Assembly: GCA_963383645.1 (NCBI GenBank)
Contig: OY726563.1
Coordinates: forward strand, 34,068,331-34,132,330
Direction: 5' to 3'
DNA length: 64,000 nt
Source of the DNA: Muscardinus avellanarius
Taxonomy: Eukaryota; Chordata; Mammalia; Rodentia; Gliridae
Shown: in pieces, positions 10,670 through 20,419 of the stretch
Numbering within the stretch: position 1 is the first letter of the stretch
How the letters are laid out: each line of letters opens with the position of its first letter
Notes under the pieces: model-generated
What the model was told of the DNA's origin: nothing
The model's input: only the letters and a program-made list of their open reading frames with translations
Database searches by the model: none
Made by a program: the position numbers and the translations under genes

Positions 10670-11165
10670 ACTCAGGACCAGAGGGGTCCTTGGCTTACAT
10701 GACAGAAAAGAATTTTAGCGTCCGACAGAAACATAGAACTAGGGTTTATTTAGGAAAGCAAGAAATACACATTCAAGGCCAGGCACGGTGGCGCACACTT
10801 GTATTCCCAGTACTTGGGAGGCTGTGACAAGAGGATTGCAAGTTCAAGGACAGCCTCAGCAACTTAGCAAGATTCTCAGCACTTACAATAATAAATAAAT
10901 ATATAAATATGTAAATATATAAATGGGCTGGGGATATAGTTCAAGGTAGAAAGCCTCGGAGTTCAATCTCTACTGCTAAAAACAAAAACAAACAAAAATA
11001 TTCAAAGGAGAATGGGGACCATCTCCAGAGTGAGAGACACCTTTTGGGGTTCATGGCTCTTCTTTTAGAGGGGACTTTGTAAATGGTGAACATGAGAAGC
11101 TTCTGGGATGGCATTAGCTTAATGAGCTCGATTATTTTGATTGTGGAATACATTGTGGGTCACAA
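10670..11165 (-). mobile_element. LTR, family C, copy 1 (interrupted)
   Basis: Shares TTGGCTTACATGACAGAAAAGAATTTTAGC, the complement of an AATAAAC signal at 10745-10752, and the CATCTCCAGAGTGAGAGA block with the copies at 20.4 and 37.1 kb. A SINE splits it. Ends are not defined. Confidence 0.6.
10777..10980 (+). mobile_element. B1-dID SINE
   Basis: Begins GGCCAGGCACGGTGGCGCAC inside the LTR, with an AATATA-rich linker and a diverged right half ending CTCTACTGC. Confidence 0.88.
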
Positions 11166-11187
11166 GGTCTAGTTTTTCTCAGAACTT

Positions 11188-11262
11188 TTAGCTATCTAGC
11201 TATTGTGTTATCTATCTAGCTAAATAGCTATCTAGCTATTTAGTTATCTAGCTATTGTGGGT
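11188..11262. repeat. TAGCTATCTAGC-type repeat, partly palindromic
   Basis: TATCTAGCTATTG occurs at both ends and AAATAGCTATCTAGCTATTT in the middle is a near-perfect inverted repeat. Confidence 0.8.
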
Positions 11263-11302
11263 TTTGAACAAGATTTTTAAGCTACTTTGTTTGTATTGAA
11301 GC

Positions 11303-11479
11303 TTGTACCTCTGAGCTATACCCCCAGCTCCCTTTTTAAGTTTTGAAACAGGGTCTCCCTAAGTTGCTGGGAGTTTTACTAATGGCCTCGAACTTGAGCT
11401 CCTCCTCTCTGTCTCCCAAGTACCCGTATTACAGGGGTGCACTAACACGCTAACACGTGCGTGCACTACCATGCTCGGT
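11303..11479 (-). mobile_element. B1-dID SINE, old
   Basis: Only part of the right half remains (CTCTGAGCTATACCCCCAGC). The left half has a small tandem duplication of the GCACTACCACGC end. Confidence 0.8.
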
Positions 11480-11531
11480 TTACTTGATGACTTTTTATTA
11501 TTTATTTATTTATTTATTATTATTTTTGTGT

Positions 11532-11708
11532 GTGGTACTAGGGATTGAACTCAGAGTCAGTCTATCTCCAAACTACACCCCCAGCTCCTTTTTATTTTTT
11601 GTTTTTGAAACAAGATCTTGCTAAGTTACTGAGGTTGGCCTCAAACCTCCACTCCTCCTGTCTCAGCCTTCCAAGTACCGGGATTATAGGCATGGCCACC
11701 ATTCCGGG
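11532..11708 (-). mobile_element. B1-dID SINE, long form, linker shortened
   Basis: The whole linker repeat is reduced to one AAGTTACTGAGG. Starts GTGGTACTAGGGATTG. Confidence 0.88.
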
Positions 11709-11738
11709 TTTACATTGTGACTTTGAAAAAGCAATGCT

Positions 11739-11940
11739 TGCCCAGCATGGTGGCTCATGCTTGTAATCCCAGCATTCGAGAGGCTGAGACAGGAGGATCT
11801 TGGTTCGAGGACAGCCTCAGCTACTTAGTGAGGCCCTTTGCAACTCAGTGAGACCCTGTTTCAAAATAAAGAATAAAAAATAGGGCTGAGTGTGTAGCTT
11901 GGAGGTAGAAAGCCCCTAGGTTCCATCCCCAGTACCACAA
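11739..11940 (+). mobile_element. B1-dID SINE, long form, with target duplication
   Basis: Flanked by GAAAAAGCAATGCT (about 11724) and GAAAAAGTAATGCT (about 11970), a 14-bp duplication with one change. Confidence 0.94.
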
Positions 11941-12083
11941 TAATAATAGTATAAATAAATTTATTATAAAGAAAAAGTAATGCTCTACTTGTTTTATTAG
12001 TTACTGAGAGTAATGAAATATACAACCATTGTGATGGAATTGTCTGTTTCTCCTTCTAGTTCCATTACTTTTGTTATATAACA

Positions 12084-12085
<2 letters not shown>

Positions 12086-12123
<38 letters not shown>
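12086..12123. repeat. (GT)n microsatellite
   Basis: Adjoins the tail side of the minus-strand SINE that follows. Confidence 0.97.
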
Positions 12124-12131
<8 letters not shown>

Positions 12132-12316
12132 AATTGAACCCAGGGGTGTTCTGCCTTTGAGCTACAATCCCCCCACACTATTATTTTTTTTTAAAAAAAA
12201 TAGGTTCTCTCGAGGTTGCTGAGGGTAAAAGTTGCTGAGGCTGGCCTCAAACCTGCAATCCTCCTGACTCAGTCTCTTAAGTACTGGGATTACAGGCTTG
12301 TACCACCACAAGCTTG
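12124..12316 (-). mobile_element. B1-dID SINE, long form, diverged
   Basis: Begins GTTACTAGAAATTGAACCC. The A-rich linker contains an AAAAAAAATAGG expansion. Confidence 0.87.
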
Positions 12317-12575
12317 TCTTATGTATCTTAAAGCTCTTTTATTGGGTGTATGCATATTTAGGATTAATATTTATTCCTGATGAGTTGACCTCTTCACAAT
12401 TATGAGATATTTACCTTCATGTCTGATAAAATTATAATGCCTACTACTAATATGGCCATTCCAATTGTTTTGTGTTTACTGATTACATTAGCTATATACA
12501 TTTTCATCTTTTTGCTGTTAACTTATTTGTGAATGTATGTATAACATGCTTTTATTGAAGATAGAATATAAATGA

Positions 12576-12657
12576 ATATATCTATATATCTATATATCTA
12601 TATATCTATATCTATATCTATCTATCTATCTATCTATATAGATAGATAGATAGATAT
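12576..12657. repeat. (TATC)n/(GATA)n tract with a 38-bp palindrome
   Basis: TATATC and TATC repeats switch strand sense to GATA at 12641. Positions 12619-12656 form a perfect palindrome centred on TATATA. Confidence 0.97.
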
Positions 12658-12667
12658 TTTATTTTTT

Positions 12668-12853
12668 TGGTGGTACTGAGGTTCCTGGAAATCCTTCTGC
12701 CTCCGGGCTACGCTCTCAGACCTATTTTTTAATATATATTTTTATTTGGAAACAGGGTCTCTTAAGCCAGTGCGGCTGGCTTTGAACCTGCGCGATCCTC
12801 CTGTCTCCGCCTCCCAAGCACGGGGATTACAAGCGTGCACCACCACGCCCAGC
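12668..12853 (-). mobile_element. B1-dID SINE, short form
   Basis: GTCTCTTAAGCCAGTGCGGCTGGC marks the short form, with GAGGTTCCTGGAAATCC in the right half. Little diverged. Confidence 0.93.
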
Positions 12854-12891
12854 GTAAATGAATATTTTAAAAAATTCAGTCTAACTGGGTG

Positions 12892-13082
12892 TGGTGGCAC
12901 ACACATAAGCCCAGTACTTGGGAGGTTGAAACAGGAGGATCACAGGTTTGCGGCCAGCCTCAACGACTTAGTGAGGCCCTCTGCAACTCAGTGAGACCCT
13001 GTTTCAAAATAAAGAATAAAAAATTAGGGCTAAGGGTGTAGCTCGAGGTAGAATGCCCCTGGGTTCGATCCCCAGCCCCACA
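12892..13082 (+). mobile_element. B1-dID SINE, long form
   Basis: Flanked by AAATTCAGTCTA (12873) and AATATTCAGTCTGA (13097), an imperfect duplication of the old L1 into which it inserted. Confidence 0.92.
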
Positions 13083-13158
13083 ATAAATAAAAAGATAAAT
13101 ATTCAGTCTGACAATCTCTTTTTATCTGAGTGTTTAAACCATTTAAACTTAATTCAGG

Positions 13159-13253
13159 ACTGCCATGATGGCAAATCTCTGTAATCCTAGTACTTTGGGA
13201 AGGCTGAGACAGAAGGATTACAAGTTCAAGGCCAAACTGGACAACCTAGTAAC
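13159..13253 (+). mobile_element. B1 monomer, 3'-truncated
   Basis: Only the left half is present, ending GCCAAACTGGACAACCTAGTAAC at the boundary with the provirus LTR. Confidence 0.75.
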
Positions 13254-13261
13254 TGTAAAGG

Positions 13262-13415
13262 ATAGAGTGGCAAGCAGGAGTAACGGCAGAAACGAAAGGC
13301 AAACTGGAGTAATAGCAAGCTAGCTGGAATAACGGTAGAAAGGCAAAAACGAGTGGCAAGCGGGAGTAATGGCAGAAACGAGTGGCAAACTGGAGTAACA
13401 GCAGAAACGGGCAGC
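13262..13415 (+). repeat. U3 minisatellite
   Basis: Imperfect repeats of GGCAAGCAGGAGTAACGGCAG-like units (AGTGGCAAxCxGGAGTAAxxGCAGAAACG), about four to five copies, unique to this LTR. Confidence 0.88.
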
Positions 13416-13469
13416 TCTAACGTCAATGTAAGTCAATGTAACGAATGATGGTATATTCCAAAGAGGATT

Positions 13470-13550
13470 GAAAATGGACCAATCAGGGATCAGATCTAAG
13501 AACCAATCAGAACCCAGATCTAAGGACCAATCAGAGGAGTAGCCGGGATA
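13470..13550 (+). promoter_or_regulatory. ERV LTR promoter: CCAAT boxes and TATA box
   Basis: Three ACCAATCAG boxes at about 25-bp spacing precede GATATATAACC, the classic retroviral U3 arrangement. The same set is at 21580-21690 in the 3' LTR. Confidence 0.8.
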
Positions 13551-13562
13551 TATAACCTAACT

Positions 13563-13577
13563 TCCGGGGGGGGGGGG
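13563..13577. repeat. Poly(G) run
   Basis: An uninterrupted G run just after the TATA region of the LTR. Confidence 0.95.
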
Positions 13578-13791
13578 TTTGAAAAGAAAGAAGAAGAGAA
13601 AGGAAAGAAGATTAGCGCACAAGAGCAGCTAGAGGAAACAGCGAAGTAGCAGCAACAATGATTTGATAGCGCCTCTTGGCAGCGCAGCAGCAGCCAAGGC
13701 CCAGTTCAAGCACCAGAGAGCAGCGCCTTTGTTCAACCCCCCTCCGCATGCGGGAGTCCTGCCCCCTTCCCCATCTATTAAACACTGAGCT

Positions 13792-13960
13792 CGCCCGGGC
13801 CTGGTGGCGCACGCTTCCCCGCGCTTGGGAGGCAGAGACAGGAGGATCGTGCAGGTTCGAAGCCAGCCGCGCGCTGGCTTAGGAGACCCTGTTTCCAAAT
13901 AAAAATGTAAAAATAGGTCTGGGAGTGTAGCCCAGAGGTAGAAGGGCTTCCAGGATCCCC

Positions 13961-13962
<2 letters not shown>
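13792..13962 (+). mobile_element. B1-dID SINE, short form, inside the 5' LTR
   Basis: Reads GCCCGGGCCTGGTGGCGCACGC with GCGCGCTGGCTTAGGAGACCC, then the right half ending GATCCCCAGTAACAC. The element is close to other short-form copies, so it inserted long after the provirus. Confidence 0.92.
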
Positions 13963-14023
<61 letters not shown>

Positions 14024-14090
14024 GCTCTGATTCCTGTGTCTCCTATGTCTGGGAGTGTAGCCCAGAGGTAGAAGGGCTTCCAGGATCCCC

Positions 14091-14137
<47 letters not shown>

Positions 14138-14207
14138 GCTCTGATTCCTGTGTCTCCTATGTCTGGGAGTGTAGCCCAGAGGTAGAAGGGCTTCCAGGAT
14201 CCCCAGT

Positions 14208-14288
<81 letters not shown>

Positions 14289-14317
14289 CACCCCCCCTCT
14301 GATTCCTGTGTCTCCTA
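13917..14317 (+). repeat. Three-unit tandem duplication: SINE right half + (CA)n + LTR segment
   Basis: Units start at 13917, 14047 and 14161. Each carries GTCTGGGAGTGTAGCCCAG, a variable CA run and CTCTGATTCCTGTGTCTCCTA. The last 26 bp come from the LTR, so the duplication post-dates the SINE insertion. Confidence 0.95.
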
Positions 14318-14337
14318 AGCTAAATCCATTGGTTCTT

Positions 14338-14581
14338 TGAAAGAAGAACTGATGTAAACAATGGATCTACAGCTGAGGCTTCTTTGCCTTGGCCTACCCC
14401 TTAGCGCTTTATCATTTGAGCCACTGCTCAGGTGTTTCTTTTTCTCCTTTCTCTAGCCCTCTATGGAGTGTCTCCTGTGGCCATTGGAGGCTGTGCTTGG
14501 TTTGGGCTACTCCCAGATAGCACCAAAAGGCCCTGCTGCTGCTTTGTTCGCCATGGCCTAACAGGATGTTTCACTTGCATT
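14338..14581. other. Unassigned, proviral leader position
   Basis: The stretch follows the 5' LTR. I see no convincing primer binding site or gag sequence. Confidence 0.4.
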
Positions 14582-14619
14582 TTCTTTCTTTCTTCCTTCC
14601 TTCCTTCCTTCCTTCCTTC

Positions 14620-14670
<51 letters not shown>
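14582..14670. repeat. (TTCC)n(TTTC)n pyrimidine tract
   Basis: Inverted tail of the SINE to the right, expanded as TTCC then TTTC units. Serine/phenylalanine-rich frames across it are artefacts. Confidence 0.96.
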
Positions 14671-14866
14671 TGTCCTGGGGATCGAACCCAGGGGCATTCT
14701 ACCTCCGAGCTACACCCCCAGTCCGATTTTTTTATTCTTTATTTAGAAACAGGGTCTCCCTAAATTGTGGAGGGCCTAAGTAGCTGAGGCTGGCCATGAA
14801 CCCATATCCTCCTGCCTCAGCCTCCCAAATACTGGGATTACAAACAAGTGCCACCATGCCTGGCTT
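14671..14866 (-). mobile_element. B1-dID SINE, long form
   Basis: Begins TGTCCTGGGGATCGAACCC. The linker is shortened by one GTGAGG repeat. Confidence 0.92.
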
Positions 14867-15080
14867 TTCACTTCCATTTTCTACCCCAAGGACTTATGAT
14901 CTTTCGAAGCTTGGGTACCAGTCAGCTAGTAGACAAAGCCATAATGGTGGCTCCCCATCTTCAAGATTGGTGACAGGTCATGTGATGTCTTCCTCTGAGG
15001 GAACCCTTTTTCTCAGAGTCGGGAATGTTCTCTTATAGGGGCAACGTTCCTAATCTCTTTCTGGAGTCTATGATTCTGGT

Positions 15081-15083
<3 letters not shown>

Positions 15084-15126
<43 letters not shown>
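15084..15126. repeat. (AT)n microsatellite
   Basis: About twenty-one AT units leading into the T-rich inverted SINE tail. Confidence 0.98.
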
Positions 15127-15130
<4 letters not shown>

Positions 15131-15139
15131 TTTTTTTTA

Positions 15140-15340
15140 TGTGGCACTAGGGGTGTAACTCAGGGGCATTCTACCTTCAAGTTACACTCCCAGCCCTATT
15201 TTTTATTCTTTATTTTGAAACAGCATTTCCCTAAGTTGCAGAGGGCCTCACTAAGTAGCTGAGGCTGGCCACGAACCCGGATCCTCCTGTCTCAATCTCC
15301 CAAATGCTGAAATTACAAGATGCGCCACCACGCCCAGCTT
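15140..15340 (-). mobile_element. B1-dID SINE, long form
   Basis: Starts GTGGCACTAGGGGTGTAAC. Flanked by GATTCTGGTCAATAT (15070) and CTTCTGGTCAGTATT (15338), an imperfect target duplication. Confidence 0.92.
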
Positions 15341-16734
15341 CTGGTCAGTATTCTTAAACTGTCCCATTTAAACATTGTTACCCTGCCTCTGTTGCCTGCC
15401 ACTGTGACATATACAGTATGGGGACAGGGTGGCCCCCCTCAGTCCCTGCTTTGTCCTCGCCTCTTCCCCCAGGGTGTGGTGGTCATGGCTCATACATGAA
15501 AGGAAAGGAGCCATCGGTGCTGTCTTAGTGAAAGGATTGTTCCCCCAAGTTGATGTGCAAACACCATTTTACTTTATGGTCCTTGGAAGCAGGCAAGCTC
15601 AGTTGCCTAGAGGTCTTGGGCCACAACCACTGCCGTTGATGTGTTTCAGTAGTTGACTAATCAGCCACTGTGTTTGTTTCTCTTAGAAAAAAGTGGCTTC
15701 AGATGTTATCGATGCTAGCCTGGTGTTTCAGTTTTCAGGGGTAATCAATAAAAGACTTAGAGATAAATTGGATAAATGGAAACAGATGAATACTTTAAAA
15801 TGCTCTTGGCTTCTTAAGGCCTGTGATAACTTGTTTGGGTCTGGGGATTAAAGGAAAACAACGTGGAATTTACTTTGTTTGAGGGTCTAGGTTGCTGGAA
15901 ATTTGGGGTCTGGATACTGTGTAATTTTATTCTTGCGATGCTTTGATGAGGCAAAGATGAGAGGTAAGAGGATTTTTATTGCCATAAGAAGTAACTTGGT
16001 CTGGATTCAAATATGGTGTAGGACAAATTACACAAGTAAAAGCTTTAATCTGTAGTTCTGCTGGCAAACAGGAATCCCCAAATGGGTCTGATTATTGTAT
16101 GTCTGCTTTTTCATTTCCTATGAAGGCACACAGGCCTCACCCCCTTCCTTTTTCATGGACCAGGGTCTTTCTCCAGGGTCAGTCCTTCTCTATCTTTGGA
16201 CTTATTTTGCACACTCTCAGGGGCCCTCCCTCCCCTGACAGTGTTCCGAGGTCAATTAATAGGAAGGCATATCTCTCCTATCTAAGACCTCCACCATACC
16301 CTCATTCTGCTTGGCAGATAGATGCATAAGCAGTTTGAAGCATGCTTGCTTTTTGACAACGTTGATGCTAATCACCCCTAGATGGGGCAATCACGTTTCT
16401 TCTTTCATTTTGCACTTCCGTTGTCAGATGAAGAAAGATTCCAGGGAAGACAATGAGAGGCATTGTTTTAAGCATAGGTAAAGGTGCAACTAAGTCCTAC
16501 CACATAGAGGTCAGAGGACACCGTGCCACCAGGTTCCTGCTTGGATTGAGACACTAACCCAATGGCAGGAACATCTCAAGGCTCCTGTTTGAATTGGGTT
16601 ACTTATCCAAGGAAGGGCGGGAACATCTTGAACGCTTGCGGTTCCCAGCAATGTGTCCTCCACAATTTGGAAGCATTTGACCTGCTAACCTGAAATACCT
16701 CATCTTCTGTACAACAGCCTGGCCTGCATACTAA
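15341..16734. other. Unassigned, between provirus 5' LTR and gag
   Basis: About 1.4 kb without a recognisable repeat. By position it could hold proviral leader and matrix sequence, but no diagnostic motif is visible. Confidence 0.4.
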
Positions 16735-17224
16735 CTAGAGGATGGAGAAATCTGGCCTCCAGAGGGAAGTATGGACCCCGGTACTCTCCACCAGCTAGAT
16801 CTTCTTTGTGAATGTTTAGAGAAGTGGTCTGAGGTGGCAAGCATTCTTTGTGCTGAGAACCACATCCTTTGTAAGAAAGTCAAAGCAGGTCCCGCACTTG
16901 GCCCTGCAATTAGACCCATCCCATTTGGGGCCCCTGGTTCATCACCCTGAGGTCCTTCTCTTCACCATGACCAGTTTCCTCTTTCTCTTGTATCCCCAGC
17001 ACTGACATTCTCTGCACTTGTCAAGTCCTCATCCCCGCAGGCCACTGTTCCCTCTACATTACTGCCTCTACAGGAATCAGGTCTCCCCAAAGTATATGTA
17101 CCCTTTTCCTTCAAGGACATCAAATAAATAAAAAACAGACTTGGGAAAGTTCTCAGATGACCCTGATAAATACATATATGGGTTCTAAAACTTAGGCCAA
17201 ATGTCTTATTCAACTTGGAGAGAT
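16735..17224 (+). pseudogene. ERV1-like gag fragment: pre-capsid to capsid N-terminus
   Basis: Plus-strand translation gives a WPPEGSMDP segment and a long linker rich in Pro/Ser, then VPFSFKDIK followed by KNRLGK, which matches the start of the gammaretrovirus-type capsid (PFSxxDLxxxKxxLGxFSDDP class). At least three stop codons break it, around the capsid start. A SINE with a GCCATGTT duplication cuts it at 17224. Confidence 0.75.
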
Positions 17225-17458
17225 GCCATGTTAATTTTTTTTTTTTTTGCAGTACTGGGGATGGAACCCAGGGGCATTCTACCTCTTTGTGACACCACCA
17301 CCAGTCCTAATTTTTTATTCTTTATTTTGAAACAGGGTCTCACTGAGTTGCAAAGGGCCTCACTAAGTAGCTGAGGCTGTCCAAGAACCACGATCCTCCG
17401 GTCTCAGCCTCTCGAATGCTGGGATTACAAGTGTGCACTAACCCGCCCAGCCATGTTC
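17224..17458 (-). mobile_element. B1-dID SINE, long form, inserted in gag
   Basis: Core 17249-17451 with T tail at 17236-17248. GCCATGTT at 17224 and again at 17451 is the target duplication, and it splits the capsid-coding remnant. Confidence 0.94.
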
Positions 17459-17696
17459 ATCTTAAGGCTGATCTCATGACTAAGGACCATGGGGGAAATC
17501 CCATGATTTCTAGAATGCCTAAGGGAAGTCATGAAAAAGTTTATTCCAGTAAACCCAGATTCCAGTAAAGGGCAGATCCCCTTAAAGGATAAATTCATAA
17601 AGCAGGCAGCCTCTGATATCAAGCAAAAACTCCAAAAAGGTGTTCTTGGGCCAGGGACCAAAACCTTAGATGACCTCTTAAAATTGACTACTTTGA
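17452..17696 (+). pseudogene. ERV1-like gag fragment: capsid C-terminus
   Basis: The frame opening at 17531 encodes FIKQAASDIKQKLQK followed by TLDDLLKL, the signature of the end of the gammaretroviral capsid domain (FIxxxAPDIRxKLQK ... LxxLLxxA class). The Met at 17531 is not a true start. A pair of SINEs inserted one after another ends the segment. Confidence 0.85.
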
Positions 17697-18010
17697 GCCG
17701 GGCATGGTGGCACAAACTCCCAGCATTTGGGAGACTGAGACAGGAGGATTGTGGTTCATGGCCAGCCTTGGCTACTTAGGCCCTTTGCAACTCAGTGAGA
17801 TTGTGTTCCAAAAAATAAAGAATAAAAAATAGGGCTGGTGGGGGGGGGTGTATTCATTCGAGTCACCCCTCCATGCCACTCTGGCATGGGGCTGTATTTC
17901 TATTTTCTGTATTTCTATCTTTCTAATAAACTTCTTTAAATCTTAAAAAAAAAAGGGCTGGGGGTATAACTCAGAGGCAGAATGGCCCTGGATTCTATCC
18001 CCACTACCAT
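17697..18010 (+). mobile_element. B1-dID SINE, long form, carrying a foreign insert
   Basis: The left half starts at 17697 and the right half is split: TAGGGCTGG at 17830 and again GGGCTGGGGG at 17955, with about 115 bp between them. Target copy AAATTGACTACTTTG precedes it at 17681. Confidence 0.92.
17839..17954 (+). mobile_element. Retrotransposed 3' end of a family A LTR transcript
   Basis: Positions 17849-17944 match the R region of LTR family A (compare 33990-34090): CCCCCATG..CATGGGGCTGTA, CTGTATTTCTATCTTT, AATAAACTTCTTTAAATCTT. The match ends with ten A residues, and AGGGCTGG is repeated on both sides. This is what a polyadenylated LTR RNA 3' end would look like after L1-driven insertion. 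Confidence 0.8.
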
Positions 18011-18045
18011 ACACACACACACATACAAAAATTGGCTCTTTTGAA

Positions 18046-18245
18046 GCCGGGCATGATTGTGCATGCTTGTAATCCCAGTACTTGGAAGACTGAGACAGGA
18101 GGACCACAGGTTCGCAGCCAGCCTCAGCTACTTAGTAAGGTCCTCCACAACTTAGTGAGACCCTGTTTCGAAATAAAGAATAAAAAATAGTTCTGGAGGT
18201 ATAGCTCAGAGGTAGGATGCCCTAGCCTCAACCCCCAGGACTATA
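18046..18245 (+). mobile_element. B1-dID SINE, long form
   Basis: Flanked by AAATTGGCTCTTTTG (18029) and AATTGGCTACTTTG (18271), the same gag target used by the SINE to its left. Short CA runs follow both elements. Confidence 0.94.
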
Positions 18246-18270
18246 CACACACACACATACACGCACACAC

Positions 18271-18480
18271 AATTGGCTACTTTGGTTTTTTGTAATTGAG
18301 ACCAAAAAGAGATGCATAGGAGGGAAGCCAAGTCAAAACAAACCAGTGCTTTACTGGCAGCATTGAGAGGCTCTTCCTCAGCCCATGGGACCCAGAGGAA
18401 GATGTTCACCTCTCAGACCCTGTCCCATCTGTGGTGGAGATTATTGAAAGAGAGACTGCCCTTTGGAGGCTAAAACCTAA
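18271..18480 (+). pseudogene. ERV1-like gag fragment: end of capsid and nucleocapsid
   Basis: Frames after the SINE pair show a charged stretch ending QTSALLAALRG in style, as at the end of gammaretroviral capsid, followed near 18420-18470 by CPICGGDY with a stop where Trp is usual, then KRDCP. This is a CCHC zinc knuckle whose His position reads differently. Frameshifts separate the parts. Confidence 0.8.
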
Positions 18481-18870
18481 GGGCCAGTGCCTTCTACAAA
18501 AATATCCAAAGAGAACCCACCCATTGATGAGCCCGGGGCTTCCCACGACTCCTGTACTCCTTGATATCACCAGAGAGGAGCCTTGGGTAACCCTGGGAGT
18601 CAAGGGAAAGATGGTTAATGTTTTACTAAGACACTAGAGCTACATATGCTGTCTTGACTTTTCACCATGGCCCTAGGTCTAAAATGCCAACTACTGCCTT
18701 GGGGCATCAGATCAGCCCTTAGTCCAATACTTCACATCTCCCCTCAGTTACTCTTGGGGGCCATAGCTACTGTCACACTCATTTTTAGTTATGCCTGAGT
18801 ATCCTAGCACATTACTGGGGAGAGATCTTCTCTCCCAACTTTGAACAAAAAAATACTCAATAATTCAAAA
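18481..18870 (+). pseudogene. ERV1-like protease remnant
   Basis: EEPWVTLGVKGKMVNVL at 18571-18621 matches the start of gammaretroviral protease. Further along, in another frame, a SHSFLVMPEYP segment and a LLGRDLL motif (about 18780-18830) match its C-terminal part. The active-site region is destroyed by indels and stops. Confidence 0.85.
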
Positions 18871-19053
18871 CTAACTTGTTACCTGCCATTAGTAGAAGTC
18901 AACCGAGAAATGTGAACCACTGAGAACAAGATAAATTGAGCTCTTACAACCCAACCGGTGGTCCTTCATCTCAAAAACCCAACCTGTTTCCCGTTTCCCT
19001 CAGTGAAAGCAATGCTCTCGTAAATCAAAAGCACAGATGGGCTTGTCCCCATT
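18871..19053 (+). pseudogene. Proviral remnant, pol position
   Basis: It follows protease directly but shows no reverse transcriptase motif. RNase H and integrase are also absent from the provirus, so most of pol has been deleted. Confidence 0.4.
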
Positions 19054-19095
19054 ATCGGGAGTCTTTTATTTAGGTTTTTTTTTTTTTTTTTTTTT

Positions 19096-19429
19096 GGTGG
19101 TACTGGGGATGGAACCCTTCTACCTCCGAGCTACCCTCCCAGACCTATTTTATATTTTTATTTGGAAACAGGGTCTCTTAAGCCAGCGAGGCTGGCTTAA
19201 AACCTGCACGATCTACCGGGTGTGGTGGCGCACGCTTGTAATCCCCGCGCTTGGGAGGCAGAGACAGGAGGATCGCGCAGGTTTGAAGCCAGCCGCGCGC
19301 GCTGGCTTAGGAGACCCTGTTTCCAAATTTTTAAAAATGTAAAAATAGGTCTGGGAGTGTAGCCCGGAGGTAGAAGGGCTTCCAGGAACCCCAGTACCAC
19401 CAAAAAGAAAAGAAAAGAAAAGAAAAGAA

Positions 19430-19469
<40 letters not shown>

Positions 19470-19550
19470 AAAGAAACTAAAAACCTGCACGATCCTCCTG
19501 TCTCCACCTCCCAAGTGCGGGGATTACAAGGGTGTGCCACCACGCCCGGC
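19096..19550 (-). mobile_element. B1-dID SINE, short form, split (outer)
   Basis: Right half and linker at 19096-19212, remaining B1 half at 19481-19550. AAAACCTGCACGAT is repeated at both break points. Confidence 0.94.
19213..19478 (+). mobile_element. B1-dID SINE, short form (inner)
   Basis: Reads ACCGGGTGTGGTGGCGCACGC to CAGTACCACC, then an (AAAAG)n/(AAAG)n tail to 19478. It is inserted in the B1 half of a copy of its own form. Confidence 0.95.
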
Positions 19551-19565
19551 ATCGGGAGTCTTTTA

Positions 19566-20400
19566 AACCAGCAGTTTCTGACTACATGTAATCGGCCTTG
19601 TAACACCCTCATCCTTGGTGTAACCTAAATGATCTTGGAGGCTAGTGTAAGACCTATGCCTCATCAATGAAGCATCGGTGCCCCTACATCCTGTGGTTCA
19701 GATATCCCCAAAGACAGTCACTAGTTTTCTGGTCTCGCCCTTAAGAACACATTCCTTTGCACCCTAGTACACCAGTACTCAATTCTTGTTTGCTTTTATG
19801 TAAACATTGAAACAACACCCTTTTACCCCCACGGGAACGTAGAAGACCCCTCACTAATGGGCATGGGTTTTTACTTCGTTTGCGGGTCCTGGCTGTATTT
19901 ACCCCTACCCTCACCTGGCCTGGCTGCGGCACTGTTGTAGCGGCTGTTGCTTCAATGCAGTTCCTTAACACCTCCCCAATGCCCGCTCTGGCCGCTTTCC
20001 TGACCTTGGCTCTTTCCTCCAACAACCCCTGCAATTTGGCACCTGCTGAAGTGTTCCTCAAGCCCCAGCAGGTTAGGTACCAACTTGTCAGACCGGGAAT
20101 GGGCAGACACGCCCAGAACCCTGTCCTAGAAAGGCCGGGGCAGGGCATTCTATTGCTAGAGGCTCCTTTTTTTTTTGCCACGATCCCAACTCTTGAGTGC
20201 TCAGTACTAAATCTCACCACCTTAGCCCATCAGTCCTGGAAAGCAACTGTAGGGGCCATAGAAGCCAACAACAGTCCCTTAACTCTTCTGCCTTTCTAAT
20301 GCTCCAAAACTGTGGGGCACTTGATGTTCTAACGGCAAAACTGGGAGATACCTGTGCTGGACCAGGATAATTATAATAATCCCTATTTCAATCTCTCAGG
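19566..20400 (+). pseudogene. ERV1-like env remnant: SU end and TM ectodomain
   Basis: From about 19800 the frames encode a retroviral surface-protein C-terminus with an FVCG segment followed by a Pro/Trp-rich stretch, and then (20190-20360) the TM ectodomain: a SVLNLTTLA heptad region and an LQNCGALDVLTAKLG segment corresponding to the conserved LQNRRGLD region. A 139-codon stretch at 19880-20299 is open, but several frameshifts and stops disable the gene. 19566-19790 may be more upstream env or residual pol. Confidence 0.8.
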
Positions 20401-20419
20401 TCACAAATCTGACATGAAA

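Larger units (their letters stand above)
11985..13158 (-). mobile_element. Old L1 (L1M-like), interrupted
   Basis: Plus-strand sequence complements an old L1: TATCTTAAAGCTCTTTTATTGGGTG, CCTGATGAGTTGACC, TACTAATATGGCCATTCCA near 12320-12470, and CAGTCTGACAATCTCTTTTTATCTGAGTG at 13100. SINEs, a TG tract and a TATC tract split it. Confidence 0.75.
13254..14337 (+). mobile_element. 5' LTR of ERV1-like provirus (family D)
   Basis: Starts TGTAAAGGATAGAGTGG, comparable to TGATAAAGGACAAATGG at the 3' LTR. Shared with the 3' LTR are three GACCAATCAG boxes (13476-13534), a TATA box GGATATATAACC at about 13546, a CAGCAACA..TTATTTGA-like R block, GACCCCTCC/GTGGGA-type sequence, and the terminal CTGATTCCTGTGTCTCCTAAGCTAAAT. 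It has grown by a U3 minisatellite, a short-form SINE and a three-unit duplication. Gag, protease and env fragments of the same orientation lie downstream. Confidence 0.75.
19054..19565. mobile_element. SINE-in-SINE insertion flanked by a 15-bp duplication
   Basis: ATCGGGAGTCTTTTA occurs exactly at 19054-19068 and 19551-19565. Between them lies a minus-strand SINE that was itself interrupted. Confidence 0.95.
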
